33,922 nucleotides of DNA from NCBI GenBank assembly GCA_023426435.1, contig JAFAAS010000058.1:1-33922 (forward strand), in the 5' to 3' direction. This DNA is from Verrucomicrobiota bacterium. GTDB lineage: Bacteria > Verrucomicrobiota > Verrucomicrobiia > Opitutales > Opitutaceae. The notes below the pieces were generated by a model, which was given only the letters and a program-made list of their open reading frames with translations, did no database searches and was not told the DNA's origin. The position numbers and the translations under genes are program-made. Positions within the stretch are counted from its first letter, which is position 1; every line of letters starts with the position of its first letter. Positions 22,614 through 31,400 of this stretch are shown here, one piece after another.

Positions 22614-24161
22614 ATGCGCCTACCCCGCCTGTTCGTCGCCACGCTCTGCTGCACCGCACTCGCTTCCGCCGTCTTCGCCGCCAACTCCCGCCACGAAATC
22701 GTCTCGGGCACCATCAACATCGCCCAGGGACGTCTCAGCGGCGCCCAAGGCAACGATTCCTCGATCACCGTTTTCAAAGGCATCCCGTTCGCCGCGCCAC
22801 CCGTCGGCGAACTCCGCTGGCGTCCTCCCCAACCGCCCGCAAAATGGGAGGGCGTGCGCAAGGCCGACACCTTCGGCGCGAGCGCCATGCAGGCCGACCA
22901 ACGTTCGCTCGGGCCTTGGACCGAGGAATACATGTTCCGCAATCACACCAGCGAAGATTGTCTCACGCTTAACATCTGGACTCCCGCTCGACACTCGAAC
23001 GAGCGACGCGCCGTCTTCGTCTGGATTCACGGCGGCGCCTACTCCAGCGGTTCCGGCGAGGTGCTGCTCTACGACGGCGAAGGTCTCGCGAAAAAAGGCA
23101 TCGTGGTCGTCACGATCAACTATCGGCTGGGTGTATTCGGTTTTCTCGCACATCCCGAGCTCACCGCCGAATCGCCGCATCGCGCTTCCGGCAACTACGG
23201 CCTGATGGATCAAATCGCCGCGCTCCGCTGGGTTCGCGAAAACATCGCGTCGTTCGGCGGCGATCCCGATCGCATCACCGTCGCCGGCCAATCCGCCGGC
23301 GCCGGCTCCGTTCACCACCTGCTCGTTTCTCCCGAAGCCCGCGGCCTCTTTCATCGCGCCATCGCCCAAAGCGGTCCCTGGCGCCGCAACGCCACCAGCC
23401 TCCCCCTTTCCGAAGCCGAAGCCCAGGGTCGCGCATTCGCCCGCGCCATCTCCGCTCCATCGCTCGCCGAGCTTCGCACCCTCAGCGCCGAAGAGCTCTT
23501 CGCTCGCTATCAGTCACAACCCGCGCGTTTTCGCCCCATCGTCGACGGCTGGATCGTTCCCGATCAAGTGATCGCCGTTCACCAACGCGGCGAACAAATC
23601 GACGTTCCGCTCCTCACCGGTTGGACCGCCGACGAATCCAGTTCGCAAAAAGGCTACGGCGTCACGACCGTCGCCCAATTCACCGCCGACGCCACCAGAA
23701 ACTACGGCGAGCGCGCCATCGATTTCACCCTGCTGTATCCAGCATCCAACGACGCGGCCGCCGGCGAAGCGCAAAAACAAAGCCGCCGCGACGCCGCCCG
23801 CGCCGATCTCTACCATTGGACCAGCCTCCGCTCGCAAAAAGGCCGCGCCAAGGACTGGGGCTACTTCTTCGAACGCGCGATTCCCTGGCCCGAACACCCC
23901 GAATACGGCGCGTTTCACTCCGGCGAACTGCCCTACACTTTCAACAACCTGCGCCTGATGAATCGTCCGTGGGACGACGTCGATCGCCGTCTCGCCGACC
24001 AAGTCTCGAGCTACTGGGTGAACTTCGTCGAAAACGGCGACCCCAACGGCCCCGGTCTCCCGCCCTGGCCTGACGACAACGATCAGCTGCTCCGACTCGG
24101 AAACACCACCGCAGCCGAGCCGGTCCTCTCCGCCGAAAAGCGCGCCTTTTACCTCGAGTAA
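22614..24161 (+). CDS. type-B carboxylesterase/lipase, exported
   Basis: Codes for 515 aa, standard for the family. A signal peptide (MRLPRLFVATLCCTALASAVFA) is present. Family landmarks are 'FKGIPFAAPPVGELRWRPPQP', 'SEDCLTLNIWTP', the oxyanion loop 'HGGAYSSGSG', and the nucleophile elbow G-Q-S-A-G with Ser227. Glu341 in 'GWTADESS' and His435 in 'AFHSGELPY' complete a Ser-Glu-His triad. It hydrolyses carboxylic esters, and the secreted location suggests an environmental substrate such as acylated plant or algal material (inference). It follows the sigma-factor gene by 36 nt. It converges on the TonB-receptor gene across a terminator. Confidence 0.9.
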   Translation: MRLPRLFVATLCCTALASAVFAANSRHEIVSGTINIAQGRLSGAQGNDSSITVFKGIPFAAPPVGELRWRPPQPPAKWEGVRKADTFGASAMQADQRSLGPWTEEYMFRNHTSEDCLTLNIWTPARHSNERRAVFVWIHGGAYSSGSGEVLLYDGEGLAKKGIVVVTINYRLGVFGFLAHPELTAESPHRASGNYGLMDQIAALRWVRENIASFGGDPDRITVAGQSAGAGSVHHLLVSPEARGLFHRAIAQSGPWRRNATSLPLSEAEAQGRAFARAISAPSLAELRTLSAEELFARYQSQPARFRPIVDGWIVPDQVIAVHQRGEQIDVPLLTGWTADESSSQKGYGVTTVAQFTADATRNYGERAIDFTLLYPASNDAAAGEAQKQSRRDAARADLYHWTSLRSQKGRAKDWGYFFERAIPWPEHPEYGAFHSGELPYTFNNLRLMNRPWDDVDRRLADQVSSYWVNFVENGDPNGPGLPPWPDDNDQLLRLGNTTAAEPVLSAEKRAFYLE

Positions 24162-24230
24162 ACGCGCGCCATCGAACCGGCTCGATCAGCGTTGACCGAA
24201 ACGCTCGCGCGTCCCGTCGCTCGCTCCGCT

Positions 24231-24267
24231 CAAAAAAAAAACGCCCCGGCCTTCCGACCGGAGCGTT
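24231..24267 (-). terminator. intrinsic terminator of the TonB-dependent receptor
   Basis: On the minus strand, AACGCTCCGG (24267-24258) pairs with CCGGGGCGTT (24249-24240, one G-T wobble) around an 8-nt loop and is followed by a run of at least eight T (24241-24233). It lies 30 nt after the receptor stop codon and is the clearest Rho-independent terminator in the window. Confidence 0.9.
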
Positions 24268-24296
24268 CGATTGATCCAACCCAGATAGAAGCGACG

Positions 24297-27200
24297 TCAG
24301 AACTCGAAGGTGTTCGTGATCTGCCAGCTCATGCCTTCGCGGATGAAAAAGCTCGTTGCCTTCATCGGCACCGTTTCGCCCGCCGTCGGCGTGCCCGCCC
24401 CCAACGCCGCGTAATCGACGCCCGCCGCGAGCGGCACGAGACGATTCTTTTCGCCGACATTGAAGACGTTCAGCTGAATCCGCCAGTTCACCTTGTCGGT
24501 CAACTTGCGACGATAGCTGATCCACAAATCGAGCGAATCCTCGCTCGGCGCGAAGAACGGCGCGTTGAGGTTGATCCCGTAGGTGCCCGCCTCATCGATC
24601 ATCGGCGCATAAGCCAGGATCGACTTGTCTTCCCACCGATAACCGCCGCCCACGCCGAAGCCGCGCAGCGCGCCTTCCGTGAACGTGTAGTTCGTGAGAA
24701 GGTTCGCGCGATATTTACGGATTTCTCCCGCCGACTGGCCATTGACCGCATTCACGCGCAGCCAGTCCGAGCGGAAGAAGAACGGATACGGTCCGACGCC
24801 GCGCAGGCCCGCCACATTCTGCGGCCACCACACGGGAGCGAGTCCCGCGTCGGACGTCTGAAAGGTCTGGTCGACGAATTCGCCCACCTGCCGGAAATTC
24901 TCGCCCGGCACTTTGTCGCGCACCGACTCCGTGCGCGATCCGTTGATGGCAATGCGCCAGTTCGGCGTCGGATTCGCCACGAACTCCAACTCGTAACCTT
25001 CCGAACTCGAGTCCTCCGTCGCCACGAATCCCGTCGGCGCAGTGACGATCGGCGTTTCGAGGCTGTCCGTTCCCCACGAGGTGTCCGCTCCCATCCAGGC
25101 GCGCACGAAATCGGGAAATTGCTCCTTGAGGTCGCGCTCGAACTTCAACCACGCGGGAATGATCGAATTCTGCAGGCGATTCACGTCGCCTCCCGATGCC
25201 GCGTAATCGTCATACGAGAAATCTCCGCGCAAATAACCGCGGATGATTGCCGGCGTCGACGAGGTCGGCCCGAGATTGTTTCCAAGCGCCTGCTCGAGCG
25301 CCCAGGTGTTCTGCAGCTGGCCATCCGTCGAGGTCGCATTCGTGAGCACGGTTTCATACTTGGTCACGCGGACGCTGTAGCGATCGTCCTTGGTCGAGAT
25401 CATCACGCTCGCGTCCTTCGTCGTGCCTCCCGGATTCGGAACCGGAAGACCAAACGCGTCGATGCGTCCCGCCAGCGGCTGGAAGTTTTCTCCGCGGTTG
25501 TAATAGAGGCGCAGATTGAACGGCAGGAAATCCCGGTCGCCGAGCACACGGTTCACGTGCAGCATCACACTCCAGTTGCGCGTGATCGCCTCCGTGTTCG
25601 TGATCAAGGCGTCCGGATTGTGGTAGTTGTAGGTCGCGGGATTCAGGTTCGCGCCCCCCGTCGCCGGGTTCTCGTTTTCCTCGCGATCCGAGGTCACAAA
25701 CTCGTAGCTGCGCGCCTTGTCCTTGCGGTATCCGAACACCCCCACCACGGCGTGATCCCAAAACGTGCCCTGCCAGACCAACACTTTCGATTTCACCTCG
25801 AAGTCCGTCAGCGCGGCGCTCGAGGTGAGATAGTCCTCGGGACTCATGCCCGCCACCGTGCCGGTTGAATTCAAGGTCACATACTGTCCCGTCGCATCCG
25901 TCCATCCGCGATAGTTCGCCGGATTTTCCGACTGCGTGTAGGTCGCGCGATGCACGCGATCCGGATCGAAGGGATTATCCCACGGCGCACCCGGATCGAC
26001 CGAGGCATCCGCCGTCCACGTGGTGTCGAACCAGCGGACTTGCTGCGGCCCGCCGATGTTGTGCGTGAAGGGCGCCTCGAGCGCCGACAAGTTCAAACCC
26101 GTCGGCGACGAAAACCCGCGCAGATCGCCACTCACGTAGTAACGAAATCCGCTGTTCACATCCGGGTTCGTGATCGTGTTATCCGGACCGAACAGCGCGA
26201 GCGTCGCCGGATCCCAATTCGCGAACTGCATGCTCCGCGAATCCATCTTCCGACCTTCCTTCGAATACACCGCCGTCAAGCGCTGCTGCCCGAGCAGGCG
26301 CGCCCACCAGCCGGAATGACGTTCGTTGAAATCGTATTCGCCGAAAACCTGTCCGCGATACGCCTCGCGCTCCGACCGATCCTTGTAACTCCCCATGCTC
26401 CCCGTTCGCGCGCCGACAAACGCGCGGCCAACATTCGGATTGGGCGAACCATCGTTCTCCCGCTCGTTGATATCGATGTGCACCGAATTGCCTTCCCAAC
26501 CGAGCACGGTCCACATTCCGCGGCTCATCTCCTCGTTGAAGTAGGTGAGGTTGTAGCCGATCTTGTTGTCGAAAAACGTATTCGTCAGATCGAGCGTATA
26601 GACATCCCAGTCGCTCCACTCGCGCTTGTTGTCGCCGTCGATGAGCTTGTTGTAGAAATCGAAGATCGAGGGATCGGTGATCGTCTCGTTGCGATACGCT
26701 CCGATCGCCGAATACGGACGACCCGCCGCGCCCGACCAGGTCTGCACGCCCGCCACGCTCTGCAATCCCGTATTCTGCGGAAACGGGCCCGCGCCATCCG
26801 GACCCGAAGCGCCCGTGATGATCGCTCCCGTCGGCGTCCGCGCGCCAAACGCCTGCGGACCGCCGCGCTCGAACATCACGCTGCCCGCCGAATTCACAAT
26901 GTAATCCACCGAGCCGCCCGCCCGGCCATTCACCAGCACCGGATCGTAAATCCAAAGGGGATTCGGCCGCGCGGGATCGTCTTCGTCGTCGGGCGTGAGG
27001 TCGGGCAAGGTTTCGCCCTGCGGATCGCGATAGAGATCGAAGGTGCGCTTGCCGACGCCGCCCATTTCGATCGGACGCCAGAACTGCGTGACGTTGTCTT
27101 GAGGCGTGACCTGGCGGGGCCGGTTCGACGAGATGTCGCCGTGCTCGTAGTTGGCGCTCACTTCGAAGAGCGTGCGATTTCGATTCAACGCTTCCGGAGC

Positions 27201-28004
27201 GAACTTGATCGCGCCGAACACCCGCCGGTCGCGCGAAAATGCCGGCTTCTGCTGAAACTCGCGATCGTTCTCCAACACCGCCAGACGCACCGCCAGCTGG
27301 TCCGGCAACACCTCCTGGTTGATGTTGAGCGAATACCGCTGCGATCCGTGCTCGTCGAACGTCGCCTCGATCTGCCCGAAGTTGCGAAACTCCGCCTGGT
27401 GAATCGCCGCGTTGATGATGCCGGCCGGACTTCCGAGGCCGAACAGGATCGCGTTCGGACCGCGCTGCAGATCGACGCGCGAGATGTTATAGCCGTCCCA
27501 GGGAATGTCCGAGAGGAAGAAGTCCCGGGTGTTGTCCGCCGCCACCAAACCGCGCACGCGCGTGTTCGCATTCGGATTGGCGAAGCTGCCCTGCTCCGCG
27601 ACATTGCCTTCCGGCCCCGAACGATTCGCGCCGGAAAAATTTCCGCGCGGCCCGGCGACTTCGGTATTCACCGCATACGCGAGCACGGTCTCGTTGTTAT
27701 ATCCGCCGATGTCCGTGATCATTTCCTTCGTCATCACGGATATGGCCGAACCGATGTCCGCGAGGTTCGTGCGGATACGCGTGCCGGCGAGCGTGCTCGT
27801 CGCCGCGTATCCACGATCCTGAGTCGAGTCCACGACGAACGGACTCAACACCACGACTTCATCTCGATTCATTTCTTCCGAACTCGCCGGCAGGGCCTCC
27901 TGGGCCAACAGAGTCCCGCTCGCAGCGAGGACTCCGGACATGCTAAGCGTATAAATACTCCGCCGCGCGAAACGGTTGGGAGCACTCCGACAGGGTAGGT
28001 TCAT
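24297..28004 (-). CDS. large TonB-dependent receptor (Opitutaceae type)
   Basis: Codes for 1235 aa. The start at 28004 gives a signal sequence (…RRSIYTLSMSGVLAASGTLLAQ). A TonB-box-like 'DEVVVLSPFVV' follows. The plug covers about residues 50-185 ('GYAATSTLAGTRIRTNLADIGSAISVMT', 'VRGLVAADNTRDFFLSDIPWDGYNISRVDLQRGPNAILFGLGSPAGIINAAI'). A long 22-strand-type barrel then runs to the C-terminal aromatic residue (…WQITNTFEF). It is much longer than typical siderophore receptors and matches the expanded receptors common in verrucomicrobia. It imports a ligand across the outer membrane with energy from TonB-ExbBD, which is not encoded nearby. The ligand is unknown; a carbohydrate is plausible. A strong terminator lies at 24231-24267. 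Confidence 0.93.
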   Translation of the reverse strand: MNLPCRSAPNRFARRSIYTLSMSGVLAASGTLLAQEALPASSEEMNRDEVVVLSPFVVDSTQDRGYAATSTLAGTRIRTNLADIGSAISVMTKEMITDIGGYNNETVLAYAVNTEVAGPRGNFSGANRSGPEGNVAEQGSFANPNANTRVRGLVAADNTRDFFLSDIPWDGYNISRVDLQRGPNAILFGLGSPAGIINAAIHQAEFRNFGQIEATFDEHGSQRYSLNINQEVLPDQLAVRLAVLENDREFQQKPAFSRDRRVFGAIKFAPEALNRNRTLFEVSANYEHGDISSNRPRQVTPQDNVTQFWRPIEMGGVGKRTFDLYRDPQGETLPDLTPDDEDDPARPNPLWIYDPVLVNGRAGGSVDYIVNSAGSVMFERGGPQAFGARTPTGAIITGASGPDGAGPFPQNTGLQSVAGVQTWSGAAGRPYSAIGAYRNETITDPSIFDFYNKLIDGDNKREWSDWDVYTLDLTNTFFDNKIGYNLTYFNEEMSRGMWTVLGWEGNSVHIDINERENDGSPNPNVGRAFVGARTGSMGSYKDRSEREAYRGQVFGEYDFNERHSGWWARLLGQQRLTAVYSKEGRKMDSRSMQFANWDPATLALFGPDNTITNPDVNSGFRYYVSGDLRGFSSPTGLNLSALEAPFTHNIGGPQQVRWFDTTWTADASVDPGAPWDNPFDPDRVHRATYTQSENPANYRGWTDATGQYVTLNSTGTVAGMSPEDYLTSSAALTDFEVKSKVLVWQGTFWDHAVVGVFGYRKDKARSYEFVTSDREENENPATGGANLNPATYNYHNPDALITNTEAITRNWSVMLHVNRVLGDRDFLPFNLRLYYNRGENFQPLAGRIDAFGLPVPNPGGTTKDASVMISTKDDRYSVRVTKYETVLTNATSTDGQLQNTWALEQALGNNLGPTSSTPAIIRGYLRGDFSYDDYAASGGDVNRLQNSIIPAWLKFERDLKEQFPDFVRAWMGADTSWGTDSLETPIVTAPTGFVATEDSSSEGYELEFVANPTPNWRIAINGSRTESVRDKVPGENFRQVGEFVDQTFQTSDAGLAPVWWPQNVAGLRGVGPYPFFFRSDWLRVNAVNGQSAGEIRKYRANLLTNYTFTEGALRGFGVGGGYRWEDKSILAYAPMIDEAGTYGINLNAPFFAPSEDSLDLWISYRRKLTDKVNWRIQLNVFNVGEKNRLVPLAAGVDYAALGAGTPTAGETVPMKATSFFIREGMSWQITNTFEF

Positions 28005-28111
28005 AGGTGCTAGTGGCAGGCTTGGGGTTTGGGTTGGGGTAACCAACGAAGCGCCGCGGAAACACATGCGCCACGCCCCCAAACACAACGCATCGCCAGT
28101 TAAACCCGTTC

Positions 28112-28384
28112 CACGTCTCTGCGTTTCCCTACCGCCGCCGAGAAGTTTTTACTGCGAACTCCATCGGAGATTTTCGTGAACGAATCAAACCGCGCGTGCT
28201 CGTCACCGATCCCCGGCCGGCCCGCGCGTCGAGCGATCGGATTACCTTCCACTTCGCTCAACCGCCCCGCGTCACCTCTCTCGCCGTCACCGGACGAATC
28301 GCGCGCGAGATCCCGCTCGCGGGCTCAACCCTCTCGCTGGAACCCCAAACGATCTACTCCCTCGTCGAGCGCTCCCAAGAATGA
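28112..28384 (+). pseudogene. C-terminal remnant of an unidentified protein
   Basis: From about 28112 to the TGA at 28382-28384 one plus-strand frame is open and uses the same GC-rich third positions as real genes here, reading '…FRERIKPRVLVTDPRPARAS', 'DRITFHFAQPPRVTSLAVTG', 'TLSLEPQTIYSLVERSQE'. The only possible start (GTG 28196) lies inside this stretch and lacks a ribosome-binding site. The strand-like pattern resembles the closing beta-sandwich of some glycoside hydrolases, but I cannot assign a family. The left limit is approximate. The alternatives are a small real gene or chance. Confidence 0.4.
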
Positions 28385-28385
28385 G

Positions 28386-28449
28386 GTGGAGGCGCGGTGC
28401 CCCCACCACGCATCGGCGGGTGAAGCGCGGTGAGATCACCGCACCTCCA
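28386..28449. repeat. double palindromic element (copy E)
   Basis: Outer arms GTGGAGGCGCGGTG (28386-28399) and CACCGCACCTCCAC (28436-28449) are inverted repeats with one mismatch in 14. The left arm carries the same GCGCGGTGCCCCCACC core as copies C and D. The element starts 1 nt after the stop of the gene remnant and ends 11 nt before the smc stop codon. Confidence 0.75.
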
Positions 28450-28460
28450 CGCCAGCACCC

Positions 28461-31400
28461 TTACACTCCCGCCGGCACCGCCGCCGCCGTGCCGCGCACC
28501 GCTTGCGCGATGTTCTGCGGATGAGCCTCGGCTTCGCCGCGCTCGGCGTTGAACTTCATCGACACGGTCTTCGACACGCCGCGCTCTTCCATCGTCACAC
28601 CATAGATCGCGCTCGCAGCCGAAACCGTGCGCTTGTTGTGCGTGATGATGATGAACTGCGACTCGCCCACGAACTTCTTCAACAGGTCCGTGAACCGGCC
28701 GATGTTCGATTCGTCGAGCGGCGCATCGAGTTCGTCCAACAAGCAGAAGGGCGACGGCTTCACCATGTAGAGCGCGAACAACAGCGCGACCGCCGTCAGC
28801 GTCTTTTGTCCGCCCGACAGCAGCGTGATGCCTTTCAACTTCGTGCCGGGCGGCTGCGCCACGATCTCGATGCCGCTCTCGAGAATATCCTCCGTCTGAA
28901 TCAACTCCAGATGCGCCCGCCCGCCGCCGAAGAGCGTGTGGAAGGTATATTCGAAGTTCTTTTTGATCTGCTCGAACGTGACCTCGAACTGCTTCTGCGA
29001 GGTCTGGTTGATCTCGTCGATCGCCTTCAACAGCTCCGCTTTCGCCGTCGTCAGATCGTCCGACTGTCCCTTCAGGAAATCGAACCGCTGCTTCAGCTCC
29101 GCGTATTCTTCGATCGCGACGAGATTCACCGCCCCCATTCCGCCGATGCGCGCGCGCAGCGCGTCCACCTCGGCCTTGATCTCGCTCCATTTCGTATTTT
29201 CGAGCGCCGCCAGATCCGCTTCCGTCGGCTCGCCTTTCGGCGCCTTCTGCTTCCGCCGCCGCTTCACCGGCGCCGCCTCCGCCGTAGCGGGTGCCCCACC
29301 ATTCTCGCCCCCCTCCGTCGGCGCAGTCGTCCCGCTCTCGACTCTCGACTCCGCACTCTCGACTTTCTCCTCTTCGCCTTCCTCATCCTCGTCGAGATCC
29401 AATGGCTTCACGCCTTCCGGTTCATCATCCGACCGCCAGAGCAGATTCTTCCAATCCAGCGACGTGACGTCCGTCTGATACTCGCGCGTGACTTCTTCCG
29501 CGAGGAACTGCGCCCGCTGACGCGTCTCCGCCAGTTTGATCTCATGCGAGCTCAACTCGTCGTGCGCCTCTTCCGCCTGCGTGTGCAACGACGACTGCGC
29601 GCCTTCGAGCGCACTGATCTCGCGCTCCAGATCGATCAACTCCTTGCGCGCCGCTTCCACCTGCTGCTGCGACACGATGAACGTCTCGCTCAACTGCTCC
29701 GCGCGTTCGCGCTGCCGCGCGCTTTCGCCTTCCAACTCCTCGATCTGCACGCTCCACGATTCGATCTCGTGTTGCCGCTGGACCAACAGCTCCGACAACT
29801 GCTGCCGGCGCCGCTCCATCTCGCCCAGACCGCGATCGAGCACTTCGACTTTCTGCCGGCGCTCCGCGAGTTCCAGACGCGCCTGCGCAAGCGACTCGCG
29901 CTTCACATCGCGATCCGCGCGCAGCTCGTTCAAAAGCACTTCGTTCGCCTGAATCTTCTCGCGCTGCGCGTCCGAGGTCGCCGTCGCTTCCGCGAGTCCC
30001 GCCTGCGCTTTCTCCCAACGCGCGTGCGCTTCGTTGCGCGCTTGTTCGAGCGACACGAGTTCGTTCTCCATTCGCTGCACGCGATTGGAAACATCCTCCG
30101 CCGCCTTCACCGCGCTGCGCTGCTCCGCCTGCACCGCCGCCAGCGCCTGCGTCGAAGCCAGCACATCCGCGCGCCGCTGTTCCAGATTCTGCTCCGCCTC
30201 CGCCAGCCGCGCGTTCAACGCATCGATCACCGCCTTCTGCTCATCATGCGCTTTCTGATCCTCCGCGAGCGCCTTCGCCGTTTCACGCAGATCGATTTCG
30301 CGTTGCACGATGCTGTTCGCCGAACGCTTCGAGCTGTGATGCCCGCCGTAGATGAATCCACGCCGGTCCACCAGGTCGCCCTTGCGCGTCGCAACCGCCA
30401 AAAACGAAAACGCCGGATTCGCCTTCCAATAATCGAGAAACACTCCGAGGTCGTCCGCCACGTAACATTCCTTCAATACACTGAACGCCGGATGACCGGG
30501 CTCCATGTCTCCGAGCGCCGCCAGCGCCGGCGTCAATCCCGCCGGCAGTTCCGCGCCAGGCGCCGACGTCTCCGCTCTCAGCTCTCCGACATTCAACACC
30601 GCCGAGCCAATCTGCTCCGCGTCCAACTGCGCGAGAATCCGCTGCGCGGTCCCAAGATCGGCCACGCTGATCGCCTCCGCCGCCGCGCCAAGCAGCGCCT
30701 CGACCGCCTTGGCGAAATCCGGCTTCACCGCGAGTCCGTGCGTGATCGGCGACACCTTCGCGCCTTGCAGCGCACCGTCGAGCCGTCCTTGCAACACCGC
30801 TTTCGCGCCTTCGCCAAACCCTTCCCAGCGTTCCGCCATCTGCTGCAACAAACGCAGCCGCGCGGTCCGTTGCGCCAGCTGCCGGTCGATTTCCTGCAGC
30901 TTCTTCTGCGCGTCCCGAAACTCGCGCGTCAAATCCGTGATCGCCTGCTGCGCCGCGACCGACTCGTTGTTCGCGCGGGATTTCTCCGCGAGCGCTTCTT
31001 CCACGCGCGCCTCCAATTCGGCCACCACCTGCTGCGTCGCCGCCTGCTGCTGCCGCACGCTTTCGAGCTCCTGCGCCAGCGACTCATGCCGGTGCACGCT
31101 CGTCTTCTGGTCGACTTCGTAACCGGAGCAATCCGTCCGCAACCGCGCGACCGTGCTCTCCAATTGCAGCAGTTGAAATTTAGCCTGCTGCAGCTCCTGC
31201 TCGAGTTTCGTCAACTCGCCTTCCACGATCGCAAGCTCGCGATTCCGCTGCTGAAACACCGCGTCGCTGCTCCCGAGCAACCCCAGCTGCGTCTGCTTGT
31301 CCTGCGCTCCCGTGTCGACCTGCGCCGACACTTCCCGCAGCTGCATCTCCAACTCATCGAGATTCGCCCGCGACGATCCCAGCCGATCCTCGAGGCCCGT

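Larger units (their letters stand above)
28005..28460. other. intergenic region between the TonB receptor and smc
   Basis: This 456-bp gap holds the receptor's presumed promoter and leader (no -35/-10 pair recognised), a G-rich stretch near 28021-28041 with three G-runs, an apparent C-terminal gene remnant (about 28112-28384), and a double palindromic element (28386-28449) just before the smc stop codon. Confidence 0.6.

Noticed and set aside
24233..24241. Homopolymer run as a sequencing error or slippage site
   Set aside because: It lies outside genes and directly follows a stable stem on the minus strand, so it is explained as the T-tract of a terminator.
26000..27998. Plus-strand open frame opposite the TonB receptor
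   Set aside because: Arg-rich shadow; the receptor frame has signal sequence, plug and barrel features.
28015..28045. Possible G-quadruplex upstream of the TonB receptor
   Set aside because: Only three runs of three or more G are close together; a fourth is missing.
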